A stretch of DNA of 61,139 nucleotides from Nostoc sp. NMS9 (GTDB lineage: Bacteria > Cyanobacteriota > Cyanobacteriia > Cyanobacteriales > Nostocaceae): positions 184,079 through 245,217 of the forward strand of contig NZ_JABXKL010000092.1 of the NCBI RefSeq assembly GCF_017114995.1, in the 5' to 3' direction. How positions within the stretch are numbered: position 1 is the first letter of the stretch; every line of letters starts with the position of its first letter. Under the pieces are notes generated by a model. The model did no database searches and had not been told where the DNA came from. It saw nothing but the letters and a program-made list of their open reading frames with translations. This document shows, one piece after another, positions 33,435 to 41,334 of this stretch. The translations under genes and the position numbers were made by a program.

Positions 33435-33485
33435 AAAGGCGCTAAATTTAATGTATAAACACTAAATGTCTAATTTAGCGGCTTT
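33435..33485. repeat. Inverted repeat in a divergent promoter region
   Basis: AAAGGCGCTAAATT (33435-33448) pairs with AATTTAGCGGCTTT (33472-33485), 13 of 14 bases, around a 23-base A/T-rich spacer. It lies between the divergent basic-tail gene and TPR gene, so it could be an operator or a leader hairpin. Nothing else is visible in 33305-33682. Confidence 0.55.
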
Positions 33486-33682
33486 ACACTAGTTTCGGAA
33501 GCATATCATAGCTACAATTCTGACGGCTCCTCCTAAAGTCATCACTTACTTTAGCAGTGTGGATAGTTAATTGTTATAAAATTCACAGGCAATTGGCGGT
33601 ATTCCGCAAAGTTTTGGAAATTTTTAACTTTACGATTTGTGTAAATGATAATGTCATTAGAGTTCAGGAGAAAGACAAAACT

Positions 33683-34576
33683 GTGTCTCAACCGCGCAAT
33701 CGTTGGATAGTTCAAGTCGTCTTAGCGGTGGCAATTCTTGCTTTTGTGGGTGTTTCGGTGATTCCCATAATTGGAGCATTTAATAATACGCCACCCTCAA
33801 GTCAAAATACCGCTAGCACCAGAGGCAGTTTGCCCTCCGCTGACCAAAAATCAAAACTGGAAGACGAAGTACGGGGTTATGAACAGGTTTTGCTAAGGGA
33901 ACCAGAAAATCAGACTGCGCTTAAGGGTCTGTTACAGGCACGGCTGCAATTACTGAGTCAAAAAGATAAAAGCGAGGTTAAACCAGCTGATATCCAAGTT
34001 GTCATTGAACCTTTAGAAAAGCTAGCCAAGCTGAATCCCGAACAGTCAGAATATTCAGTGTTACTAGCTCAAGCCAAACAGCAAATTGGCGATCGCGAAG
34101 GAGCTGCTCAAGCTTATCGCTCGATTTTGTCCACGAAACCAGGCGACTTGAAGGCTTTGCAAGGAATGGTGGCTCTATTGATCAGTCAGCAACGCCCCGA
34201 AGCAGCCATTGGTTTGTTGCAAGAAACCCTCTCTAACGCAGCCCAAGCAAATACAATTCAGCCTGGAAGTGTAGATATAGTAGCAGTGCAGGTGCTGTTA
34301 GGTTCTGTTCATGCTTCCCAGAAACGCTACGCTCAAGCTAGCTCTGTTTATGATCAGGCAATTAAGAAAGATCCCAAAGATTTTCGCCCTGTCGTGGCAA
34401 AAGCGATGCTCCTGAAACAACAGGGCAAAGACGCAGATGCAAAACCTTTATTTGATAGTGCCGCAGCTTTAGCACCTGCTAAGTACAGAGACGAAATTAA
34501 GAAGGCAGGAACAGTTTCCCCCATTCCTAAATCTGCTTCATCTCCCGCGCCTTCATTGGGAAATACTCCTAAGTAA
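33683..34576 (+). CDS. Membrane-anchored TPR protein
   Basis: A 297-residue protein from the GTG at 33683 (AGGAG upstream). One N-terminal membrane helix (WIVQVVLAVAILAFVGVSVI) is followed by TPR helices facing the periplasm or lumen (YEQVLLREPENQTALKGLL, AAQAYRSILSTKPGDLKAL, YAQASSVYDQAIKKDPKDF). TPR proteins are assembly scaffolds; partners are unknown. Reading from the ATG at 33557 would add 42 residues of non-family sequence. The C-terminal tail is Pro/Ser-rich, and a GGGCATT heptamer array begins directly after the stop. Confidence 0.78.
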   Translation: MSQPRNRWIVQVVLAVAILAFVGVSVIPIIGAFNNTPPSSQNTASTRGSLPSADQKSKLEDEVRGYEQVLLREPENQTALKGLLQARLQLLSQKDKSEVKPADIQVVIEPLEKLAKLNPEQSEYSVLLAQAKQQIGDREGAAQAYRSILSTKPGDLKALQGMVALLISQQRPEAAIGLLQETLSNAAQANTIQPGSVDIVAVQVLLGSVHASQKRYAQASSVYDQAIKKDPKDFRPVVAKAMLLKQQGKDADAKPLFDSAAALAPAKYRDEIKKAGTVSPIPKSASSPAPSLGNTPK

Positions 34577-34577
34577 T

Positions 34578-34678
34578 GGGCATTGGGCATTGGGCATTGG
34601 GCATTGGGCATTGGGAAAGAGGACGCAGGAGGCAGAAGGCAGAAGTTCTTTAATTTTGAAATTTTGAATTGATTTCTC
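34578..34678. repeat. GGGCATT array plus compound repeat
   Basis: GGGCATT heptamers (34578-34615) are followed by ggcagaaggcagaag and a ttctttaattttgaa-type run to 34678. The latter part is the inverted copy of the compound block at about 6999-7052. Confidence 0.85.
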
Positions 34679-34693
34679 CCCTACTTCTTCTCT

Positions 34694-35314
34694 TCACGCT
34701 CCTTCAATGGCAGCAACAATACCAAAGACTAAAAAGAGGCATCCGCCAATCAGAGTGAGTTGACGCTCAGAAATGCGTCCGGCAATCATTTTGCCGCCGA
34801 TAACTGCGATCGCAGCACAAATGGCATGTCCTAAAATTGCACCTATTGTCACTCCAATGGGGTTATTGCCTGCTGCTAGGGCAATGGTAGCAATTTGAGT
34901 GCGATCGCCCCACTCTGCCATAAATGTCAACACAAAGGCTTCTACGACAATTGCTAAGGAAGTTTTTTGCTTTGATAACTGCAAATCTGCTTGTTTCACC
35001 GCAGCTTGGGCCTCTTCTACAACTTCTGTATCACAAGAAGCAGCTGACATCTTACTCGCGTCATATAACAGCTTGATACCGAAGGCAATAAATAAAGCTA
35101 TTTCGGCGTAATGAATATAAACTTTTGGCAACAAAGATACTGCTTGTCCAAATAGCACCGAAAGGATTGTCATCGCGGCTAAAGCAGCTGTCACACCTAT
35201 AAATACTAGTCGCCGCGGGTGGTGCATTGCCAAAATTACAGCAATAAAAAATGTTTTATCGCCTAGTTCGGAAACTGTAATTAATAATAAACCTGCGGTA
35301 AAAGCTGTTAGCAC
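34694..35314 (-). CDS. GDT1/UPF0016 family manganese exporter (Mnx-like)
   Basis: A 206-residue, six-TM protein of the GDT1/TMEM165 family with both signature motifs: SELGDKTFF in TM1 and EWGDRTQIA in the second half. Cyanobacterial members (Mnx) move Mn2+ out of the cytoplasm towards the thylakoid lumen or periplasm; Ca2+/H+ exchange is also reported for the family. The start is GTG at 35314 with AGGAG about ten bases upstream. Its ~210-nt leader carries a yybP-ykoY type riboswitch (35370-35525), which supports the Mn2+ role. Confidence 0.87.
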   Translation of the reverse strand: MLTAFTAGLLLITVSELGDKTFFIAVILAMHHPRRLVFIGVTAALAAMTILSVLFGQAVSLLPKVYIHYAEIALFIAFGIKLLYDASKMSAASCDTEVVEEAQAAVKQADLQLSKQKTSLAIVVEAFVLTFMAEWGDRTQIATIALAAGNNPIGVTIGAILGHAICAAIAVIGGKMIAGRISERQLTLIGGCLFLVFGIVAAIEGA

Positions 35315-35369
35315 TCTCTCAAGCTCCTGAAGAATCGTTTACCGATGTGAAGCTTGATGAGAACCAAAA

Positions 35370-35525
35370 GACCTCACCAAGTTTACACTTTTCGGTGTGA
35401 ACTTAGTGAAGGTCTCGCTTTCAAATATTGATTATTTGCCATCTGAACCAGGCTCATCGCCAGTATGTTGATTCAGATGTACTGGCTTTTATATTTTTTG
35501 CCAGCAGCTACTCCCCTTCTATGCA
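35370..35525 (-). promoter_or_regulatory. yybP-ykoY manganese riboswitch with terminator-type expression platform
   Basis: On the minus strand the leader shows the class hallmarks in order: GGGGAGTAGC (35516-35507), a GCTGGC...GCCAGT hairpin, ATCAACATACTGGCGATGAG, then GCGAGACCTTCAC ending near 35403. AAGG before GGAGTAGC can pair with CCTT after GAGA (P1). The same GACCTT strand is also the 5' arm of a long hairpin (35370-35414, GACCTTCACTAAG with CTTGGTGAGGTC) followed by TTTT. The two structures exclude each other, as expected for a switch in which Mn2+ binding blocks termination and turns the exporter on. Confidence 0.85.
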
Positions 35526-35531
35526 ATCGCA

Positions 35532-35559
35532 ATTATACATATTTTTCATGTATAAGTAA
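35532..35559 (-). promoter_or_regulatory. Putative promoter of the manganese exporter, overlapping an inverted repeat
   Basis: A perfect TATAAT (35537-35532) lies 16 bases from TTTACT (35559-35554). Start of transcription near 35525 would place the riboswitch at the very 5' end of the RNA. TATACAT and ATGTATA (35534-35554) form a perfect 7-bp inverted repeat overlapping the -10 box, a possible operator. Confidence 0.6.
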
Positions 35560-35621
35560 AGAGTAGGGAATAGAGAGGTATAACTTTAGAGTGAAACAGC
35601 ACATATAGAACGATTCAGTGC

Positions 35622-36086
35622 TTACTCAGGTAAAAACTCATCATCTGTGACTTCTGCTCGCTGGTATGGACAGTTCAGAGGAAAGGATTCCATTGACAAG
35701 CCAGTTTCAGCTTTTGCTTGTTTAACTGCTTGTGCATAACACTCAGCAAAAACTATCTCAAGATAGGATTTGAGACTAGGTGAATCATCTAGAGCTTCTT
35801 TGACGCGTCTACGATATTCAATGATGCTTGCTTCCCAGCTACCACTTCTTTTGTCGGGCTGAAATTGCCATTTGAGCAAATGCATCAGAATTACAATCAG
35901 ATTACTCTTGAGACTCCGGCGCTCACTCCTTCCTATATCGGCAATTTCTTCAATTAGGTTCTCCCACTCAACGTTTGCATAATCCTGATTTTGCAATTTT
36001 TCTACAGTCGTTTCTAGCCATTGCAAGTAATCAGTCTCATATAGGGTTTGGGAATGCGCCTTTAGGGAAGACATAGCAGTTTCCAT
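35622..36086 (-). CDS. DUF29 family protein
   Basis: A 154-residue DUF29 protein, a helical family found in many copies in cyanobacteria and of unknown function. Family marks are TLYETDYLQWLETTVEKLQN, NLIEEIADIGRSERRSLKSN and LLKWQFQPDKRSGSWEASI. A second ATG four codons in (MSSLKAH) is an equally good start. It is upstream of the manganese exporter on the same strand, but the riboswitch promoter lies between them. Confidence 0.82.
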   Translation of the reverse strand: METAMSSLKAHSQTLYETDYLQWLETTVEKLQNQDYANVEWENLIEEIADIGRSERRSLKSNLIVILMHLLKWQFQPDKRSGSWEASIIEYRRRVKEALDDSPSLKSYLEIVFAECYAQAVKQAKAETGLSMESFPLNCPYQRAEVTDDEFLPE

Positions 36087-36184
36087 CAGAAATCTTTAGA
36101 TAATTCTCACATATCTTTACAATTAACATCGGTGCGTCACATCTTAATGCACCCTACGGACTAAAGTAATTGCCAATTGTCTAA

Positions 36185-36511
36185 CTAATCAACTTTAAGC
36201 TTTGCCAATATCTCTAGGCGTTTCAGATAATTCTTCATGTGTTCAGCACTGTGTGTTGGAACACAACCATCGTTGTAGAGATAAATTGTGTCTGTATTTG
36301 AATCACCTTTGTAAGACAGTTTTGCTGCTGTTGCTGAACCTATACTTTTCAATTTCACGCAAATAGGATACTCTTCATACTTAATATGTTCCCTGGTCTT
36401 AAAACCAACTGGCTTGTATTCCTTATTAAGCACTATGTATCTTTCGTCAGGTTGTTTTTCAATGCAATAAGGAAGAAATACTTGCTCTGAAATAGTTAAG
36501 CGCCATATCAT
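36185..36511 (-). CDS. Hypothetical protein (108 aa)
   Basis: Not recognised. The sequence is compact and well-behaved (SEQVFLPYCIEKQPDERYIV, SIGSATAAKLSYKGDSNTDT, IYLYNDGCVPTHSAEHMKNY) and mixed alpha/beta in character, with no membrane segment. Overall composition looks like a genuine protein. It is 98 bp from the DUF29 gene on the same strand. The ATG at 36511 has no clear ribosome site. Confidence 0.55.
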   Translation of the reverse strand: MIWRLTISEQVFLPYCIEKQPDERYIVLNKEYKPVGFKTREHIKYEEYPICVKLKSIGSATAAKLSYKGDSNTDTIYLYNDGCVPTHSAEHMKNYLKRLEILAKLKVD

Positions 36512-36654
36512 TTTCTTTGTCTACAACTTTACTAAAGTCAGAGGTGACGTAATAATCACCTCAACCATTACTTACTTACCTGCACATAATACTAATTAAT
36601 TCAAAAAAATGAATCTATGAATCATGCACAAGGGTAACGCCACCTCCTGTATCA

Positions 36655-37614
36655 TCAGGCAAGTCCAACCAACTTGGCGCTTAGTTCCCAGACGCGATCG
36701 CCTTTGTCGTCATCACGGGCTTGAGGAGAGACTTTTTGCACAAAAGACTTGCCATCTTTCTTCTGGCGATTTCCCCAACTCCAATAAACACCGGATTGAT
36801 TATACTCAGGATCGGCAACCACAGCAGCAACCCGTTCTCCCGCCAACTCTTGAGATACATATCCCCCAGTCACATACTTCTGGAATAATGGGAAGATTTT
36901 CTGAAACAGGGGATAGTGGTTTCTAAATAGCGGCGTTTCTGCAACACATCCCGGATAGAGAGAATTGAAGACGATACCAGTTGACTCGTGATAGCGATCG
37001 TGCAGTTCCCGCATAGTCAGCACGTTGCAAACTTTGCTGTCTTTGTAAGCTTTGACTGGTTCAAATTTCTTGCCATCAATCATCGATATTGGCTCTTTAA
37101 ACCCTTCTGCAAAGCCTTGCAAATCGCCCAAGTCGGGACGTGGCGGAATCTTCCCACCGAGTTCGTCTGGGTTGTGCGTGACTGTTCCTAAAATTACGAG
37201 CCTTGGCTCTAAAGATGACTTCTTCAGATCCTCTAGCATCAGGTTGCACAATAGGAAATGACCCAGATGATTGGTAGTGACAGTTAACTCGTAACCTTCT
37301 GGACTGCGTAAAGGCTCTTTGATTAAGGGCATATAAATTGCAGCGTTGCACACCAAAGCGTCTAAAGACTTTCCAGTGGCTCGGAAGTTCTTCACAAACT
37401 GTCGGACACTTTCCAAGGAGCCAAGGTCAATATGTATGCTGGTATAACTGTTGTAGGGGATTTCCACAGCTTGAGCAGCTTTTTGTGCCTTTGCTAAATC
37501 CCGACATGCCAGTACCACATACCATCCTTTATCAGCAAGAGCTTTTGCAGCATATAAACCCACCCCCGAAGAGGCACCCGTAATTATAACCGTTGGTTTC
37601 TGATGTTGTTCCAT
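36655..37614 (-). CDS. por: Light-dependent protochlorophyllide oxidoreductase
   Basis: It reduces protochlorophyllide to chlorophyllide using NADPH and light. It is an SDR-fold protein of 319 residues: NADPH-binding TGASSGVGLYAAKALA, ALVCNAAIY, the TNHLGHFLL block and the catalytic YKDSK pair, with the POR-specific C-terminal YVSQELAGERVA and SGVYWSWGN. Length matches cyanobacterial POR. It has its own promoter region; a light-independent DPOR presumably exists elsewhere. The chlorophyllase-like hydrolase and Rieske oxygenase 15 kb away are not linked to it. Confidence 0.93.
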   Translation of the reverse strand: MEQHQKPTVIITGASSGVGLYAAKALADKGWYVVLACRDLAKAQKAAQAVEIPYNSYTSIHIDLGSLESVRQFVKNFRATGKSLDALVCNAAIYMPLIKEPLRSPEGYELTVTTNHLGHFLLCNLMLEDLKKSSLEPRLVILGTVTHNPDELGGKIPPRPDLGDLQGFAEGFKEPISMIDGKKFEPVKAYKDSKVCNVLTMRELHDRYHESTGIVFNSLYPGCVAETPLFRNHYPLFQKIFPLFQKYVTGGYVSQELAGERVAAVVADPEYNQSGVYWSWGNRQKKDGKSFVQKVSPQARDDDKGDRVWELSAKLVGLA

Positions 37615-38013
37615 TCTGTTGAGCGTACATTGACTGTCTCTAGGATCTCATACCAGTGAGCCATGATTGTCATCAGCTTTTTCAAGGCTGCATTAGGTTG
37701 AACTAAGTAAGTGGGCGAGAAAATCCCTAAGTATTTTACGAAATGTAAATACAGCACATACTTTACAAATTCGTTATTTCACCGTTTTTACAAAACTAAA
37801 TATATATTGGTTTTATCGTGCTTACCGACTTAACCTCTATATAAAAAACCTTCAAAAAAATAATTATAATAACATTTTTGGTATACTAAATTAATTGCAA
37901 TCTTAACTTTTTCTGTTTTCAAGTATTTTTTTTTCAGAGATATTTCAGATGTATATTATTACTAGGCTGGAAAGTATAAGTAAATTGCCTAGCTGTTTAA
38001 CAATTTATACTCT
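37615..38013. other. Intergenic region between por and the AAA-like ATPases
   Basis: About 400 bp of A/T-rich sequence with poly-A and poly-T stretches. It must contain the por promoter (minus) and that of the first ATPase gene. I see no gene, RNA or repeat. Confidence 0.5.
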
Positions 38014-39420
38014 GTGGATAAGCTTCTAGAATCTATAAAAAAAATTCTGCAAGACAAGCCTCTCGATTCAATTCAATGGTTTGTGCTCTATCAATCGTGG
38101 TTGGGCAAAACTTACGGTGAAATGGCAGAGGTATCAGGCTACGGCAACAATTACATCAAGGAAGTTGGTTCTGAGTTGTGGCAAGACCTTTCTATAGCAC
38201 TTGGAAAAAGAATAACGAAAAAAAATCTCCATTTAGCCTTGAGTAACCACTTGCAAGACGAGATAGATAATCAGGAAAATCAGATCCAACAAAAGTTCGG
38301 TGAAGAATTTAGCTTAGAAATGGTTTCTCCAGACTTTTTTTTAGCAAGCAAGATAGAATTTCCTAGCGGGCCTGTAACGCTGGGTTCTCCTCTTTACATC
38401 AATCGCCCTTCCCTAGAAGAACTTGTTTGTAATGAGATTTTACACCCTGGTTGCTTAATCCGGATCAAAGCACCTAAAAAGATGGGAAAAAGTTCCCTGC
38501 TCAATCGGATGATTGCTTATGCTAGAGAGCAAGATTATCAAATTGTCTATTTGGACTTTCAAGAAGCTGACCAAGACGTTTTTGCTTCCCTGGATAAATT
38601 TTTGCGTTGGTTTTGTGTAAATGTCAGTAGGCAGTTAAATCTCCTTTCTTGTGTAGATGATTTTTGGGATATAGAAATGGGCAGCAAGGTAAGCTGCAAA
38701 ATCTATTTTGAAGCTTATCTGTTGCAATACATTAATGATAGTCCTGTAGTTTTGGCTTTGAATGAAGTCCATCGGATTTTTGAACATCCCAATATTGCCC
38801 AAGACTTTCTGCCAATGCTGCGATTTTGGCATGAACAAGCAAAGCAAGATCAGACTTGGCAAAAACTGCGGATGGTGGTGGTTCACACAACAGAAATTTA
38901 TATTCCGCTTAAGCTCAACCAATCGCCTTTCAATGTAGGGATAACAATTACGCTGCCACCATTTAGCCTTAAGGAGATACAGAATTTGGCATTACGTTAT
39001 GGACTAGATTGGGCAGCAGACTCGGAAGGAGGAAAATGCCTTGCACCCCTACAAGCAATGGTAGGAGGGCATCCCTATCTGGTTAGCCTTGCATTTTATC
39101 ATCTATGTCAGGGAGAAATGACGCTGGAGGTGTTATTAGAAACTGCATCTACACCAGTAGGAATTTATGGTCAGCATTTACGAGAACTGTTGACACTACT
39201 GCAAGAAGAACCAGAATTAATGTCAGCTATGGAACAGGTAATTGCAACAGAGCAAAAAGTAGAGTTAGATGCGATCGCTGCTTACAAACTAGAAAGTATG
39301 GGTTTAGTTCAACTAAACGGCAATCAAGCTAGTGCCATGTGTGAGTTGTATCGTCTTTATTTTAGTCAACAATTTGGAAAGCAAAATAGTGCTAATGCTT
39401 CTAGTGAATTTTCTAGATAG
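38014..39420 (+). CDS. AAA-like (STAND-type) ATPase with N-terminal VMAP-like HTH
   Basis: A 468-residue protein starting at GTG. Residues ~10-75 resemble the helix-turn-helix domain at the N-terminus of vWA-MoxR-associated proteins (WFVLYQSWLGKTYGEMAEVS, GYGNNYIKEVGSELWQDLS). From about residue 130 there is an AAA-like domain of the PF14516 type: GSPLYINRP, degenerate P-loop IKAPKKMGKSSLLNRM, LDFQEAD, acidic Walker B-like LALNEVHRI, and VGGHPYLVSLAFYHL. Such proteins are conflict- or signalling-related switches in cyanobacteria. It ends with a helical tail and has no effector domain of its own. It lies 139 bp before a second AAA-like gene. Confidence 0.75.
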   Translation: MDKLLESIKKILQDKPLDSIQWFVLYQSWLGKTYGEMAEVSGYGNNYIKEVGSELWQDLSIALGKRITKKNLHLALSNHLQDEIDNQENQIQQKFGEEFSLEMVSPDFFLASKIEFPSGPVTLGSPLYINRPSLEELVCNEILHPGCLIRIKAPKKMGKSSLLNRMIAYAREQDYQIVYLDFQEADQDVFASLDKFLRWFCVNVSRQLNLLSCVDDFWDIEMGSKVSCKIYFEAYLLQYINDSPVVLALNEVHRIFEHPNIAQDFLPMLRFWHEQAKQDQTWQKLRMVVVHTTEIYIPLKLNQSPFNVGITITLPPFSLKEIQNLALRYGLDWAADSEGGKCLAPLQAMVGGHPYLVSLAFYHLCQGEMTLEVLLETASTPVGIYGQHLRELLTLLQEEPELMSAMEQVIATEQKVELDAIAAYKLESMGLVQLNGNQASAMCELYRLYFSQQFGKQNSANASSEFSR

Positions 39421-39559
39421 TTTTGAGGGTTCATAGTAAGCACTAAAGTTCTTACTACAAACCTAATTACTCATCGATCTTATAGGAGTTTTATAACCTG
39501 TCACAATCCAAATTTCTTGATTGAGATATAGAAGTAATTTAAAATTAAAAATCAATTAA

Positions 39560-41128
39560 ATGAAAAATTATCGATACCAAGTTGGTGGTACTCTCACTAG
39601 TGACGCTCCTAGCTATGTTGAGCGTAGAGCGGATGTGGAACTTTACGAAGCTTTGAAACAGGGTGAATTTTGCTACATCCTAAGCTGTAGGCAAATGGGT
39701 AAATCTTCACTTATGGTAAAAACAAAGCACCGCTTGCAACAAGACGGCTTTAGATGTGCCACCGTTGATATGACTAATATTGGTTGTGAAAATATAACTC
39801 CAGAACAGTGGTATAAAGGACTTGTCGGCGACTTATGGTTGGGTTTTAAACTTTTAGGAAAAATCAATTTAAAAACCTGGTGGCAAGAACAAAATGATCT
39901 TTCTTTGGTTCAGAAAATCAGTCGGTTTATTTCGGAAATTTTATTAACTCAGTTTCCTAACGAAAGACTATTTATTTTTATTGATGAAATTGATAGTATA
40001 CTCAGCCTCGATTTCTGTGTTGATGACTTTTTTAACTTGATTCGGTTCTGTTATAACCAACGAGCAATTAATCCAGAGTATCATCGGATTACATTTGTAA
40101 TTTTTGGGGTGGCGACACCTTCAGAATTAATTCTAAATCGAAATCATACTAAACCGTTTAATTTTGGTAAAGCCATACAAGTAAATGGTTTCACCTTTGA
40201 AGAAGCTCAACCACTATCTTTGGGACTGGATATTAAAGACAATCATCCCCAAAAAGTTTTGCAAGAAATATTAGCTTGGACAAAAGGGCAACCATTTCTT
40301 ACTCAAAAGCTGTGTCGGCTGCTTGTAAATTTATCTCAAGATGATCTGGGTAGAAAGCTGAAAATTCCTCCTGGCACAGAAGAATTTTGGATAGAAAATG
40401 TGGTGCGATCGCATATAATCGAGAAATGGGAATCACAAGATGAACCGGAACATTTAAGAACTATTCGCGATCGCATCCTCAGAAACGAAAAATTTGCCGC
40501 CAGATTGTTAGGAATTTATCAACAAATCCTCCAAGGAATGAAAGTACCAGCCGACGATAGTCGAGAACAGGTAGAACTGTTGCTGTCTGGTTTGGTAATC
40601 AAAAAACAAGGTTGTCTCCAGGTAAAAAACCGAATTTATCAAGAAGTTTTTAATTTAGAATGGGTTGGAAAAAAATTAGCTTACTTGCGCCCCTACTACG
40701 AAAGCTTTAATGCATGGGTAGCCTCAGAGGAAAAGGATAAATCTCGCCTATTGCGTGGACAAGCTTTGATGGATGCTCAAACTTGGGCAAATGGTAAAAG
40801 CTTGAGCAACTTAGATTATCGATTTTTAGCTGCTAGTGAAGAATTAGATCGGCGAGAATTACAGCAAGCATTAGAGGCTGAACGTGCTCAAGAAGTCGAA
40901 GCACGACTTGCAGAACAACAAAAAAGGCTGGCTCAACAAAAGAAAAATGCCACAATAGTGACACTTTTGCTCGTGGGCATGACTATCAAGTTGGTGATTT
41001 CTATAGTGTGGGGAGTATCGCTTTTACGAAAGATTGATGCTTTAGAATCACAGCTAAAATGCCTTACTATACCCCTACCATTTTCTCACTGTCCAAAGTC
41101 AAGAGCTGCTAAAGAAAGCTCAAAATAA
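39560..41128 (+). CDS. AAA-like (STAND-type) ATPase with C-terminal coiled coil and TM helix
   Basis: A 522-residue protein of the same family as its neighbour, without the HTH. It opens with the typical YQVGGTLTSDAPSYVERRAD and P-loop CRQMGKSSLMVKT, Walker B LFIFIDEIDSIL, and GQPFLTQKLCRLLV, then NRIYQEVFNLEWVGKKLA and ARPYYESFNAWV-like sequence. Residues ~440-475 are a Glu/Gln/Arg coiled coil, followed by one membrane helix (ATIVTLLLVGMTIKLVISIV). In relatives the TM is followed by WD40 repeats or other sensors; here the protein stops ~45 residues later, so the sensor is missing or in another protein. Confidence 0.78.
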   Translation: MKNYRYQVGGTLTSDAPSYVERRADVELYEALKQGEFCYILSCRQMGKSSLMVKTKHRLQQDGFRCATVDMTNIGCENITPEQWYKGLVGDLWLGFKLLGKINLKTWWQEQNDLSLVQKISRFISEILLTQFPNERLFIFIDEIDSILSLDFCVDDFFNLIRFCYNQRAINPEYHRITFVIFGVATPSELILNRNHTKPFNFGKAIQVNGFTFEEAQPLSLGLDIKDNHPQKVLQEILAWTKGQPFLTQKLCRLLVNLSQDDLGRKLKIPPGTEEFWIENVVRSHIIEKWESQDEPEHLRTIRDRILRNEKFAARLLGIYQQILQGMKVPADDSREQVELLLSGLVIKKQGCLQVKNRIYQEVFNLEWVGKKLAYLRPYYESFNAWVASEEKDKSRLLRGQALMDAQTWANGKSLSNLDYRFLAASEELDRRELQQALEAERAQEVEARLAEQQKRLAQQKKNATIVTLLLVGMTIKLVISIVWGVSLLRKIDALESQLKCLTIPLPFSHCPKSRAAKESSK

Positions 41129-41334
41129 CAATCGTTAAAAAAACTTAGTTAGGGACTCAGCTTGAGATTGGCTAACTTTTTGTTCATCGTTAACCACTTA
41201 TCTAACAATCTCAACAGAACCAAAAACCTCGACTCAAGAAACGCAAGTCTGACCAAAGCTAGCGATGATGTGAGTTAAAATCCTGATATCTTCAATCACT
41301 ACTCACGCAGACAGCACCCGAAAAAGCGATCGCT

